Origin: Vesta saturnalis
Lineage: Eukaryota; Arthropoda; Insecta; Coleoptera; Lampyridae
Length of the DNA stretch: 64,000 nt
Direction: 5' to 3'
Assembly: GCA_036346205.1 (NCBI GenBank)
Contig: JARFJB010001166.1
Location: forward strand, 13,366,001 to 13,430,000
Shown here: positions 35,239 to 47,473 of the stretch, one piece after another
How positions within the stretch are numbered: the first letter of the stretch is position 1
Layout of the letters: every line of letters begins with the position of its first letter
Program-made: the position numbers and the translations under genes
Notes under the pieces: model-generated
Database searches by the model: none
Told to the model about the DNA's origin: nothing
What the model saw: the letters and a program-made list of their open reading frames with translations, nothing else

Positions 35239-37798
35239 GAGGAGACCGGGGATTGTTGTCGCAGGGGTAAGTGGCCGCACCGGGTTTTTCTTCTAAATGT
35301 TAAGCGTGGCAATGCTGCGGAATACACCTGTGTGATTCAGGCTACCTAACGGTACTTTGTAGATGCTTTCAGTTATGCCAGAGTAATAGATACAACTGCA
35401 CGTGGACAAGTTAAATTATATTACGGGTAAGTATTTTTTTTTCATCACAGTATTTGTAATATCTTCGTGGTTTGAAAATAAAACGTACGTTATTTTAATC
35501 GTTGGGCTTTCTGGTTTACTATATGATTAACAAAACTATGTATTTTTATAAATTTTAAGATAAAATTTACAAACTATGTCGGAAACTGAATTGGGGCAAG
35601 TCGCCGCAAGTCGTCAACATGCTCGAGGTTCTTTAATCCATGTTGTTTTTTTTTACTAATTTAATACAACATATACAATAAAGACACAACAGGATAGCAC
35701 TCCACCTCATATAATGCTAAAAGCAGCTAGACTTGTCAAATTAGAAAATCGATCAATTAGAGGTACAGCAAAACATTATGACATTCCGGAAAGAAGTCTA
35801 AGACGATTTTTGTTAAAAGTAAATCAGTTTGACTTAAATGGGCCTGCGGAGATACCAACAACACGTGTTGGTTATTCCAAACCACGACAGGTAAGAAGGG
35901 TCCTTGTGAGTTTGTGTGCTTTTCCATACGGCTTTGTTAATTTTAGGTATTAACCGACATACAAGAAACTCTTTTGGCGAGTTACGTTCTTAATGCTGCA
36001 GATATTTTTTATGGCTTAGCACCTAAATAGGTGAGAGCCTTTGCCTTTTAATATGCCGTGGCCCTAAAAACAAAGTACCCGCCACAATGGAATGAAACAA
36101 AAATGGCTGGCGAAGACTGGTTCACATCTTTTATGAAGCAACACAAGGAACTGTCAATTCGAACACCAGAGGCAACAAGTTTAGCAAGGGCTACGAGTTT
36201 TAATAAAATAAATGTAGAAAAGGTTTTTGTAAATCTTAGCACTGTTTTAAACCGTCTCAAAATTGGACCGAAAGATATATACAACGTAGACGAAACGGGA
36301 ATCACTATAGTGCAAAAGCCAGATAGAATTGTCGCCAGAAGAGGTTTTAAGCAAATTGGTCGAATTACATCTCAAGAAAGAGGCACCTTAGTGACTAGCA
36401 GTTGGAGTCTTGGCTTTAGAGAATAGCGTTCCACCGTACTTTATATTTCCTAGAGTAAATTTCCCAGCCAGGAAGCATTGGAGGCGCCAATCCTTCGGGA
36501 TGGATGACAGCAGTTCATTTTTTAGAATGGTGTAAGGATTTTGTCAAACATATTAGATGCCAGCGAAACCAGTTCTGCTGCTATTAGACAACCACGACTC
36601 TCATCTCTCAATCGCTGCTTTAGATTTCCTAAAACAAAACGGTATAACAGTGTTGTCATTTCCCTCTCACTGTTCACATAAATTGCAGCCGCTGGACAGG
36701 TCAGTTTACGGGCCTCTAAAAAAACATGTGAACTCAGCCTGTGATTAATGGATTACAAATCATCCTGGCACAACCATGTCTATCTATGACATTTCAAAAT
36801 TCGTTGCAACTGCATTGTCATCAGCAATTATACCTAAAAATATTACGGCAGGCTTTCAGGTGGCAGGAACTTATCCGCTTAATAGGGATATATTTCCCGA
36901 ATAAGAATTTTTACCGTCTTATTCGACCGATCGTCCAAACCCACAAAAAAACCTAAACAAAAATGGAGAGTCACACAGAAAGTTGTCATCAGACCCAGGA
37001 TAACCAGATTAGAAAAATTAATCTTAAAATGGAAACTCAACCAGGAACTTCAAACAATGATATAAGAGAACATATTCCTGAAACGGAAACTCAACCAGGA
37101 ACCTCCAACAATTGTATAAGGGAACATACTCCAGAAGTCACTCCTGAAAAAGTTACGCCTCTTAAATTAATGCCTCTTCCAAAGACACCTTCACGAAAAG
37201 AGACAGAAAATGTCGCCAAACAGCAATATAGACAGACACCTGTCAAAGAGGCTCTTAGGGAAGAGCAGAACAAGAATGTTTCGTCCAAAAACAGTTTCAG
37301 GATTATGAAGAGAATATAAATAAACGTGTTCCAAGAAAAAGAAATAAGCATAAACTAAACAAAAAAAATGGCCGTTTGAGTCCTAATGGTGATAACGAAG
37401 ACTGGTCGTGTCTGTATTGTTTTGACACATTCAGAAACAGTATGCCTGGTGAAAATTGGATTCAGTGTATTTCCTGTTACCAGTGGGCACATTGTGAATG
37501 TGCTGGGGACACTAACTCTGATTTTCGTTGCATTAATTGTGTAAGTGAGGACGATAATTAGTCTGTAGTCTTTAATGTTTAGTTTAGAATATAATTTTGC
37601 TTTGTGCTCTTCAAAAAAAAATTGTTTTTGTAATTTTATAGTAAAACAAGAACCGCGGCGACGTACCCCACTCGTGCGGCAATTTGCAAATATTGTTTTT
37701 ATTTTAAATCTTCGCTTCTTAAAAAACTTTAAACAGGTCGGAATGCATATAACACATACAACAATCTGATAGAGTTATTTACATTTGTATATATTAAG
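35239..37798 (+). mobile_element. pogo-like element P4, left end present
   Basis: After TA (35237-35238) the end reads GAGGAGACCGGGGATTGTTG followed by TCGC. Signature words return inside as GGGGCAAGTCGCCGCAAGTC (about 35594) and GCGGCGACGTACCCC (about 37655). A leader intron starts at GGGTAAGT (35427) and ends shortly before the transposase at 35714. No clean right terminus is seen before P5 starts at 37801. Confidence 0.75.
35714..37561 (+). pseudogene. P4 transposase with C-terminal PHD-type finger, broken
   Basis: The N-terminal psq-type HTH (ENRSIRGTAKHYDIPERSLR) is followed by an apparent extra GT...AG stretch at about 35890-35946. Then come YVLNAADIFYGLAPK and a stop. The CENP-B-like domain and first catalytic Asp follow (WNETKMAGEDWFTSFMKQHK; YNVDETGITI about 36280). 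After frameshifts near 36410-36560, LLLLDNHDSHLSIAAL carries the second Asp (about 36578). HKLQPLDRSVYGPLKKHV carries the third (about 36678). A Pro/Thr/Glu-rich linker with two copies of an ETQPGTSNN word precedes a C-terminal finger at 37376-37561: CLYC...WIQCISC...WAHCEC...RCINC, a complete PHD-like Cys4-His-Cys3 pattern. The catalytic residues survive; the frame does not. Confidence 0.87.
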
Positions 37799-37800
37799 TA

Positions 37801-40505
37801 GGGGAAAGTGGGGCAGATTCATACAAGGGGCACCTTCATACACTAGAGATATCTGTTGTTAGGCGCACATCAATTGAACGACTTATGCGTAGCTTATTTA
37901 TGTGTGTGTTGGCTCACGGAGTTTGACAACTGTCGGTGTGAAACGCACGACGAGGTGACACGGAAAGTGATTCGGCCACGCGTAAGTAATTTTATAACCT
38001 CACTTTGAACATCTTTTTATTGATAAAAACTGTTTTCTAGATTATTCAGTACTATTTTATTTAAAAGATAATAGGGTCAAGTTTGGGCATTGATACGTGA
38101 ATAATGATATATGTGGTTGTTTTTTTTTAGGATATTTTTATTTCATTTTCTTGTGATGGGGTAGGTTCATACTGTATGAATGTGCCCCACTTTTTTTTAT
38201 TTTAGTTTTTAGAATTGAAGTGATATCATAATTTTTTTTACAGAAAAAATATGGTCAGAAATTACAAGAAAAAGGGAACTAGGAGTGGAGAGGTGGACGA
38301 ACAGGCAATGTTAAAAGCTATCGATGAAGTTTTGAAAAACAAACTCTCTTTGCTGAAATCAGCAGCTAAATATGGAGTTAATGCACAAACACTACAAAGC
38401 CGTATCAAAAAATTAGACAAAACACAAGATCTTGGTAGCGAAAATCGTGTATTCGAATCCAAATTTGCATCACAGCAAGTTTTTACAAAAACAGAAGAGG
38501 ATCTTTTAAATAAATATATCTTAGCGTGTTCTAAGATGCACTATGGACTGACATGTATCCAAGTTAAAAAACTTGCGTATGAATTTGCTAAGGCCAATAA
38601 TATAAAAAATCCTACAGGTTGGAATAATAATAAGACGGCGGGAGCAGACTGGTTAGCAAGTTTCCGAAAACGCCATAAAAATTTAAGTTTGTGTAAACCT
38701 GAAAACACTAGCGCTGCCAGATCACCCGGTTTCAACAAAACGGCAGTGACTGATTTCTTACAGAACCTGGAGAATATATACCGCAAACATAATTTTACTG
38801 CCGATCGGATTTTCAACTACGACGAATCTGGTATTTCTACTGTTTTGAGCACACCAAAAATTTTTGCTGACAAGAATCAAAAACAGGTTGGTCAAATAGT
38901 GTCTGCTGAAAGAGGAGAACTGGTCACATTTGGTGGTATTATTTCAGCAAGTGGAAACACCATACCGCCGTTATTCATCTTCCCTCGAGTACATTATAAG
39001 GACCACTTCTTAAAAGGTGCTCCAGAAGGCTCTTTAGGTGTAGCCATGGGAAGTAGTTGGATAAACTCGAGCGTTTTTGTTGATGTTCTAAAGCACATCC
39101 AGAAACACACCTTATGTTCGAAAGAAAATCCAATATTGCTTTTATGTGACAATCATGAAAGTCACATTTCTATAGATGCCATCAACTACTGCCGTGGCAA
39201 TGGGATTGTGTACCTTTCCTTTCCTCCTCACACGACTCATCGCCTTCAACCATTAGATGTTGGGGTATTTGGACCATTAAAGTCAAAATTAAAAACAGCA
39301 TTTAATGACTGGCACGTTTCCAACTCAGGAAGACACTTAATATTTATAATATCCCAAAACTCATAAAGATACCATATTTGGAGTCATTCAATGGTAGGAA
39401 TGTCACCAGTGCTTATGAGAAAACCGGAATATGGCCTTTTAATAAGTTGATTTTCAATGATGATGACTTTGCGTCGGTTCAGGTGTATCATTCAAATCCT
39501 GTAACAAATCCCAATGAAATCACTGGTAGTGAGGAACTCGAACACCACCGACTTTGTCCAGAGATGTCTCGCGTTCACTGTTTTCACAACATCTTGCATC
39601 AACAGTGATAGATTTTGATAACCCTGCACCATCTACTTCCAAAGTATTGAAGACGCCAGAAATGATAAGGCCGTTCCCGAAAGTTCAAAGACGCACACAA
39701 ACAAAAAAAGGTCGATCACTTGGAAAATCAAGAATTTATACGGACACGCCTGAGAAGACTAGAATTGAAGAATTGGAATAAAATAAAGAGATTAGAAAAA
39801 GAACGGAAAAGTAAAGCAAGAGAAATAAAGAGAGCGTTGAGTTTATTAAATGAAGGTTGTGTTAAATCAAGTAAACCAAAAAGAAATAAAACCAAAGAGA
39901 TTGAAACAATTAGTGGCGACAGTGAAACAGATGTCAGCCTAAGAGAAAGTTCTGCTTCACCTTTCGACGTGCTTAAAGAAACAGAACAAGAAGATGATTA
40001 TGAAAAGCCTGTTGGCCCTGGAAATATCAAAAACGGTGCCTATGTGCTTGTAAAATTTGAAAAAAAGAAGTCTGTATTTCCAGACGTCAAAGATGAAGGA
40101 TCAGTACATCTATCAAATATAGTTTTCATATTACCGGATTCTAAATCAGCTAAGACAGCCAAGACAGCTAAGACTGGTAGTATTTTAAGTTTTAACAAAG
40201 ATCTCTCTTTTTATAACGTCCATTAATATTTTGTTTTCGAAAACGTTGTATTTTGATAAATAATTAAACATTTCACGCTCAATTTGTATATTTCTTCACA
40301 TGTATGAATCTACCCCATAGCCTGTATGAGTGCATGTACATTCATACTTTAAATTTTTTAACTTTCAAACACAAGTGTATTTACACAAATCACTATTTGT
40401 TATAAAGTCAGTATAAGTATTTGATGAATCGATACAGATATTGATACCAGAGAAAATTCTATAAGACAAAATATAAAAACTGTATGAGGCTGCCCCACCT
40501 TCCCC
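37801..40505 (+). mobile_element. pogo-like element P5, complete ends, TA duplication
   Basis: Left end GGGGAAAGTGGGGCAGATTC, continuing ATAC. Right end read inward GGGGAAGGTGGGGCAGCCTC. TA at 37799-37800 and 40506-40507. The word TTCATAC/GTATGAA with CCCCA recurs near 37850, 38168, 40303 and 40340. The leader intron is 37982-38243. Length 2705 bp. Confidence 0.92.
38251..40226 (+). pseudogene. P5 transposase (HTH-psq, CENP-B-like, DDE_1), 3 frameshifts
   Basis: ATG at 38251, seven bases after the leader-intron acceptor. The first 365 codons are intact. They hold a psq HTH (about residues 18-55), a CENP-B-like domain (GADWLASFRKRHKNLSL) and the DDE domain with FNYDESGIST (about 38812), LLLCDNHESH (about 39138) and HRLQPLDVGVFGPLK (about 39239). 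The spacing between second and third Asp is 35 residues. A frameshift at about 39345 interrupts the continuation (NGRNVTSAYEKTGIWPFNK), with others near 39550 and 39770. A basic, lysine-rich region and the C-terminal module IKNGAYVLVKFEKKKSVFP (about 40026) end the protein. The intact catalytic half suggests recent activity. Confidence 0.9.
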
Positions 40506-40596
40506 TACGTATTAATACAGTATGGAAAAGTATTAACGCGGTTCTGACTTATAATAAGTAAAACAAAGACAGTACACGTGCTAAGTGGGATAGAAT

Positions 40597-43387
40597 TAGT
40601 GTTGGGCGATAAATCGATCGACTGTTATCCAATCACAGTGAACCGAAAATCACAGTCACTGCCGGTGATCAAAAACCTTCTGATACAGTTATTCAATGAT
40701 TTGAATAGAACGCAAGTCTCGTTTCCCGCACTGTGTACTGTTTAAAATTGCGATTTACTTTACGTTAACCGGTGAAAATATTAATATATTTTAGAGAAAA
40801 TCAAATAAGTTCTTGGAGCCGGCTCCATTTCAATTATGCCGGCTGCCGGCTTTTCGTTATTCTTTCTTTTTCCATTTCACGTGTTCGTACGTGTTCTTTC
40901 TTCCTACTGACATGACAGTTTTGGTGCAATAATAAAATGAGGTAGTAATAAATAGTCATTTGTTTTATTTACTATTGTGTGCTGCTGTTTTGTTTGTTTA
41001 GTTCTTTAGTGTTTGCTGTTTAGTAGTGTTTAGTGGCTGGATGGATATACAAGATGTCAAAAAAACAAAAAAACAAGTGAAATTTGGAACTTTTTTAGAT
41101 CTATTGAAAATGATAATTTTTTTGCAACATGCAATATATGCAAAAAAAAACTTTCATACAAAACCACCAACTCGAATTTGAGAAAACATATTATTTCAAA
41201 TCATCCGACAGTTTCATTAGCGACATTACAAAAAAATAAAAATAAAGTACCAAATGAAAACTTTGTTGATAACCCATTAGCGTTAGCGTTACCACCGTCG
41301 ACCAGGCAAATTAGCAATTCTGGTGATGCATTGGAAGCCTCATCGTCTCCTCGACAACAAAAATTAATTTCCTACTTGCCGAGAAAAATCGGAATATCAA
41401 CACTTAACAAAATAAAACGAAAAATTTTTGCAGCTATTTATCTCAGATTATCAAAGTCTTAGGATTGTGGAAGATCAGTGTTTCACAGATTTCGTTCATG
41501 CATTAAATCCTTCATATGAACTTCCAAATAGAAAAAAAATCTCAACACTTATTCCTGCTCGGTATGAGCAATATCTAAATCATTGCCGTAAAATAATACT
41601 GACTGTCACAAAAATATGTCTTATAACTGATTGCTGGACTTCTGTTTCATTGCACTAACCGGACACTTTATTAACGATAATTTCGAACTTCAATCAATTT
41701 TACTAGAATGCTCAGTCATGAAAGGGCACCACACAAGCCAAAATTTGGCAGCTACTATTAATAGGATTGTCACTGATTGGAACCTACAAGAAAAAGTTTT
41801 ATTAGTAGTATCTGATAACGCCAGCAATATTAAAAATGCTATCATCAAAGATTTGGGTTGGAAACACTTTGGGTGTTTTGCACACACCATTAACTTAAGT
41901 GTGAAAGATGCTTTATCTGATCCTGCATTAGACGAACTATTGAGCAAAATCAGGACAGTAGTTGGTCATTCTAAACGAAGCTCCTTATCCACACAAAAAT
42001 TTATGGAAACTCAAAAACAAATGAACCCAGATGTTGATCCACTAAAGTTAATACAAGATGTACAGACTAGGTGGAACTCGACATTTCATATGTTGGAGCG
42101 TTTGACACATTTAGAGAATGCAATAAAAAGTACAATAGCCATTTTAAATAATGCAAATATTCCTGTTTTAACTTCAAATGAATGTAGAGAACTATCTACA
42201 GTTCTTAGACCATTTGAAAAAACAACAAAAACTACTAGCGGTGAAAACTATGCAACGGGCTCATTCGTAATTCCATTAGTAAATGGTCTTTATGTTGTGT
42301 GCGGGAACTTACTGAAAAGAAAATTTGATCCTGCTGTGATTCACGTGGTTACCAAGTTAAACGAAGGAATTCAAACTAGGCTAGGGCAAGTAGAAAACAG
42401 TAACACTCTAGCAGTTGCAGCCCTTCTCGACCCAAGATTTAAAATGAATTCGTTTCAAAGCAATTTAGCTGCCGACTGTACAAAGAAAATTATTATAGGA
42501 TTAATAGCTGCGAAAATCCAAGAAAAACATAAGCAAATAGCGTCTCATACCGAACGATCCGAACTCATGTCTGTTGATATTGATAATCAGGAGGAAGATA
42601 ATGCGTTATTAATATAGGGAACAACTGCAACAAAATATTTTCAAAAAAAAAATAAGCCCCAAAATAATAATAATGCCTTCAGTAGGGCAATCATTGAGGT
42701 CCAACGATACCTAGAATTTGAAATTTTGCCGAGGAATGAAGATCCATTAAAATTTTAATTTTCCCAATTTATGTGCCGGGGTTCAAGAAAAGCTTTGTGT
42801 TCTTGCGACGTCGGTTCCCTGTGTTTCCAAAGGGGGCCAAATAATTACCGATAAAAGAGGTAAATTGAAAATTAACAAGGCAGAACAGCTTATCTTTCTG
42901 AATGCTAACTACTCTTTGTTTAAAAATAATATAATTTTTATGTTTATATATCGTTAAATATAGGTATTAGGTTTTAAACTCAATATTATTTCTTTTTGAT
43001 TCCATTTATATTTTATTTTAAACGAAATGTATGCCGTATTTTTGTTTCTAGTATTTTTATTTTGTGTTTTTTGATTGATTTATATTTCACCAAATATATG
43101 TTAAGAAATCCTACTTATATAAATATTGGATATTATTTAATATGTAGACTGTACCCTAAAGGCATTCAAAATAAACAACATATCTTAAGTTTTCTAGTTA
43201 TTTTATTTAATAATTATACCAAAATTTATTATACTATGACGGTAGTATAGTATAATAATTAATAATTGAAACGAATCTCATGATTAAATCACTGGTGACT
43301 AAAATCACTGTTAAAATCACTAGTTATTTATAAATCGCTGGCGCTGTTTTACCGGTTAGCCTAAAATCACTGTATTTCTCATCTCTA
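40597..43387 (+). mobile_element. hAT element, complete, 8-bp target duplication
   Basis: The perfect 8-bp direct repeat GATAGAAT stands at 40589-40596 and 43388-43395. The ends read inward TAGTGTTGGGCGAT and TAGAGATGAGAAAT, an imperfect hAT-type terminal repeat. Subterminal words such as AATCACTG/CAGTGATT are repeated near both ends (40640-40690, 43285-43372). Length 2791 bp. Confidence 0.92.
41070..42956 (+). pseudogene. hAT transposase (BED finger, RNase H-like, dimerisation domain), broken
   Basis: It begins with a BED-type zinc finger (WNFFRSIENDNFFATCNICK, then a pattern ending RKHIISNH; about 41080-41205). The start region has a frameshift in an A-run near 41070. Frame changes at about 41440 and 41640 split the next part (FISDYQSLRIVEDQCFTDFV; LITDCWTS with the first catalytic Asp). 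Then 328 codons are open (41631-42614) with LLVVSDNASNIKNAI (second Asp), FGCFAHTINL and TRWNSTFHMLERL. These are typical of ZBED/hAT proteins. The C-terminal dimerisation block is present but has lost residues (LCVLATSVPCVSK, about 42800). Host ZBED genes are related; the flanking duplication shows this is a transposon. Confidence 0.9.
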
Positions 43388-43395
43388 GATAGAAT

Positions 43396-44640
43396 ACACA
43401 ACAAACTAAAAGCGTTGATGCCATACATGCGTCTTTTGAGCAGGCTAGTACCAATTGCTACTATCAACGAGAATTGAAAATCAGTGTTTTTACAAGTCTG
43501 ACACAATACTCATGTATTCCACTGAAGAAAAAATACAGATTATTAAGTGGTATTATTCAGGAAGCATTGCACAAGAAATAATGTGCAGGTTCGCTTTTTC
43601 CTTTGAAAACAGGCCAATTCCATCAGAAAGTACGATTACGCGTACTGTTTGTAAATTTGAAAGATGTGGATGTTTAAATAATTGTAGAAAATACAGTAGC
43701 ATTGATGGTAATGATAGTGAGCATCCTGGTTGTAACTTAAACGAAGAGCGCGGACGCCAAGAAATTGCAGTGTGTAGTTTAGCAGAAACTAATTTCCCGT
43801 GCAATAGTACAAAAATTGCTGAAGAAGTGAATATTGAACCAAGAACAGATTCGCAATATCTTGAAAAGGAATAAATACCGTTGCCATAAGTTGCAAACTA
43901 CACAAGAAATTTTTCCAGAAGATCGTCAAAGCTTATGGAATTTTGTGAAGATATGATGAATCGGGCTAATGAAAACTAAAGATTTATTGAAAATATTTTG
44001 TTTACCGACGAGTGTTCTTTTAACTTACATGGCCATCACAATCCGTCTGTCGCTGTTGGTTACCTTCGGGAAAAAAACACATTAGTATTCCTTACCGGAC
44101 ACAATACCCCCAAAAAGTTAATGTGTGGGCAGGAATTTTAGGCAATTCCATAATTGGTCCATTTTTTATCAACGGAAACTTGAATGCGGACAAATATTTA
44201 GAACTGTTGAGAAACCAGATAGTTCCAGCTGTTCAACGCCTCAATATAAATTTTGATGACATTTGGTATCAAGAAGATGGCTGTCCTGCTCATACTGCAA
44301 TAAGAGTTCAACAGTTTTTGGAAACTACGTTCCCTAACCGTATTATTATTGGAAAAGGTACTATTAAATACCCTCCTCGCTCACCTGATATCGCGCCAAA
44401 CAACTTTTTTATTTGGGGATACGTATCCCAGCAAATTTATGAGCACAGATGAACGTGCTAACAATTTGGACGAACATCGTGTCAAAATTACAGACTCTTT
44501 AAACATCATCAAGAAATGTTAGAAAACACCCGAACTGAATTTTATCACAAACTGGGTTACTGCCGTGCGCAAGGTGGAGGTCTTTTCGAAAATCTTATAA
44601 AGTAGAGTTTTGAAAAAAGTGTATTCCATTCATTTTTAAA
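43396..44640 (+). pseudogene. Mariner-type transposase remnant 5 (DUF4817-like)
   Basis: The N-terminal HTH domain is well kept: YSTEEKIQIIKWYYSGSIAQ (43516) and FENRPIPSESTITRTVCKFE. The linker EIAVCSLAETNF is followed by a frame change at about 43874. FTDECSF (first catalytic Asp, about 44005) is followed after another shift by WAGILGNSIIGPFFINGNLN (44126). Next are IWYQEDGCPAHTA (second Asp) and KYPPRSPDIAPNNFFIWGYV (third Asp in PDIAPN; about 44368). Fewer lesions than in the other mariners here. Terminal repeats were not located. The start at 43396 is only the edge of the neighbouring hAT duplication. Confidence 0.82.
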
Positions 44641-44774
44641 AATAGTTGGTTTTTCAATAAGAATCATAATGCTAAACCTTAAACCTTAAACTTAAATTAT
44701 ACCATCAATATAAACGTTAATGTTCTTGTTTGTAGCTCTCGTAAGTTTCTTCTTGGTTCTTCTTACGAGTAGTA

Positions 44775-47473
44775 GAGGAGAAGGTCCTAATATGGGCCAT
44801 GCTGCTAATATGGGACACCTTAATATTTTTACAAAGCGAGTGGTGCCATCTTTTAACCGTATCTTAAACTACTCTCACCGACTTGCAGTTTGATTCATAC
44901 ACACGCTATCCCAAACTCTCGGTTGACATTTGACATGCGTTAGAATTTAATTTCTGTGACAGTGGAAATATTTTTCGCAGTTAGTGAAAATCGCCTATTT
45001 TGATTGAAACTTTAGCTTTTTTAATTACAATTCATTCGCATTAGGTAGTACGGATACCATTAATAAAGGTAAGCATTTTGAGAAAGGATGTATTTAACCT
45101 TATAAAATTTTAGCTTAGTAATTTTCTTAGACGTTGACTGTTTGGATTATGGGACACTTCTGGGTCTAAATATGAGCCGGGGCCCATATTTGGACCTATG
45201 CTAATTAGTTTTTTTTTTCAGTTGCAATGCCTAGAACAAAACCAAAATATACTTCAAAAAATGTAAGAAAGACTTGGTCTCGGGATGGCATGATACGTGC
45301 AATAAAAGCAGTTAAAAACCAAGGACAGGCCATTAGAACGGCTGCTCAAAACTATCACATTCCGAGATCTACATTACAAAGGTTTTTGCAAATTGAAAAT
45401 TCAGAACCAGAAGAAATCGTACAAACTAAACTTGGGCGGAAAACTATTTTAGGAAGTGAAATAGAGGAGGAGCTGGTTCAATATCTTTTTGTTATGGAAG
45501 CGAAGTATTATGTGCTCACAAGAAAAGATGCGCGAAGAATGGCCTATAACTTAGCTTTAAGAAATGGAATAGAGCATCCTTTTAAAAACGATGCGGCTGG
45601 ACGTAGTTGGTTAGACGGATTTTTACGACGCCATAAAAATGTATTGTTAACGCAAAGCCCGACTGGCACTTCATTTGCTAGGGCGCTAGGTTTTAATAGA
45701 AACAATGTAGAAGGGTTCTTCAACTTATTGGAAGTCGAATACGACAAGCGTAACTTTCCACCTCATAGAGTTTTTAACGTCGACGAGACGGGCCTCTCAG
45801 TTGTTCAAAGTAAAGTTGCAGAAGTAGTTGCTCGAAAAGGAAAAAGACAAATAGCGTCAGTAACGTCAGCTGAGCGCGGATCTTTAATTACGCTTATTGT
45901 AGCCATAAGCGCAGCCGGACAATATGTCCCACCGATGATGATTTTTGCTAGAAAAAATCGAAATGACCAATTTATGCGGGGTGCCCCACCTGGATCCATA
46001 TATGCAGTCCACCCAAGTGGATGGGTGCAGCAAAACCTGTTCACAGACTGGATGAGGCACTTCATAGACCTCGTAAAACCAACTACTGAATCCCCTGTAT
46101 TGTTGGTGCTAGATGAACACTACAGTCGTACTCGGCATATAGATGTGATTAATTTAGCTCGACAGAATTACATTTCAATTATTTCACTACCCCCACATGC
46201 CACCCATAAATTACAGCCCTTGGACAAAACCTTCATGGGTGGCTTCAAGGTTTACTACAGCGAAGAAATCAGGTGCTGGATACGTGAAAATCAACGAGCC
46301 ATAACACAGTTTGACTTAGCTGAATTAGTAGGACGGGCATTTTTAAAATCACAAACCGGGGAAATAGCAGCAAACGGCTTCCGAGTAACTGGGATTTATC
46401 CGTTTAACCGCAATATTTTTTCTGACGCGGATTTCATTGGTAAACAAATTGAAGCAGAAAAGTCCTGCTCAACTTCTGCAACATCTATTGATTTCACTGT
46501 CTCAGCCTATCGCATTGGGGGAAGACTTTCCAACAGAGCCTCATCAATCAGGGTGTTCAAAGAAAAACATGGTGAATTCGGTGCCCCCAAACACACTTCA
46601 AGAACCAAGAGCAGGATGCTCAAAAGAACCTAATGCAGCCGAGTCGAGCCCTCCAGAGCCTAGAGTAGGGTCCTTAAAAGTGCCTGATGTCGCTGAGTTA
46701 GATAAACGTAGGAACTTTGTGACACCTTTCGATATTTCACCTGTTCCCACACTGAAAAGAAGACAGCGAATCGAGGAAGAAAATCTTCTAAGTCACAAAT
46801 AATCACCTCTTCAACATACAAAGAATAATTGGAAAGATCCATGCAGAATTCTCCTAATATTGCCAACAAAGGAAAACGCAAGGTATTTGAAACAAAAGCA
46901 CAGAAACAGCCAATAAATAAAAGAAAGAAAACTGATGAATCAGAAGAAGACGATGATGAAGAATTTCTTCCAGCTGATGAAGACAATGACATGGAAGAAA
47001 TTGGTGAGGTTCCAAATAATAATGATGATGCGGTATGCATGTTCTGCGATGGTCACTTCAAGGATGATACAAAGAGGGAATTATGGGTTCAGTGTCTGAT
47101 GTGCAGAATGTGGGCAAATGAGCAGTGTTCAGGAGCTGAAAAAGATACGTATGTTTGCGATTTTTGTCGTTAATTTTTTTTTGATTGAGCTATATTTTAC
47201 ACTGTTTGTGATTTGTTTCGAAATAAAGTTTTTATTTTGCATTTAATAAATTATATTAGGTATTTTTATTTATGGCCCATATTCCATGTACCCTGGCCTA
47301 GATTGAAAACTTTACAATTTTACATAATTTTTTTAAGATGAAGTCTTATTTTAAACACAAAATACTCTATCAAGTATCGACAATAAACCTCTGAAGTATA
47401 TGCATGCAAATTTTGGCATTATTACAGATATATTTTTCCGAGTTATTAAAAAAAATATTAGGACCTTCCCCTC
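44775..47473 (+). mobile_element. pogo-like element P6, complete ends, TA duplication
   Basis: Left end GAGGAGAAGGTCCTAATATG, continuing GGCC. Right end read inward GAGGGGAAGGTCCTAATATT. TA at 44773-44774 and 47474-47475. The word ATATGGG/CCCATAT with GGACC recurs near 44804, 45145, 45180 and 47270. The leader intron is 45069-45221. Length 2699 bp. Confidence 0.92.
45227..47173 (+). pseudogene. P6 transposase with C-terminal PHD-like finger, near-intact
   Basis: ATG at 45227, five bases after the leader-intron acceptor. 468 codons are open and contain a psq HTH (TWSRDGMIRAIKAVKNQGQA). The CENP-B-like domain (GRSWLDGFLRRHKNVLL) follows. The full DDE domain has VFNVDETGLSV (about 45771), VLLVLDEHYSRTRH (about 46101) and HKLQPLDKTFMGG (about 46206). 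The usual Asn after the second Asp is Glu here, and the second-third Asp spacing is 36 rather than 35 residues. One frameshift at about 46470-46540 and another near 46780 disturb the linker. The last 100 codons are acidic and then form a finger: CMFC...WVQCLMC...WANEQC...VCDFC. The expected zinc-binding His of the PHD pattern is replaced (WAN instead of WAH). It is the best preserved of the group; activity is unlikely but the lesions are few. Confidence 0.9.

Noticed and set aside
41070..42956. Host ZBED-type regulatory gene
   Set aside because: Frameshifts, hAT-type termini and the 8-bp duplication show a transposon copy.
45227..46633. Domesticated pogo-derived host gene
   Set aside because: Terminal repeats and TA duplication are intact around it and the linker has frameshifts. 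It is a transposon, not a domesticated gene.
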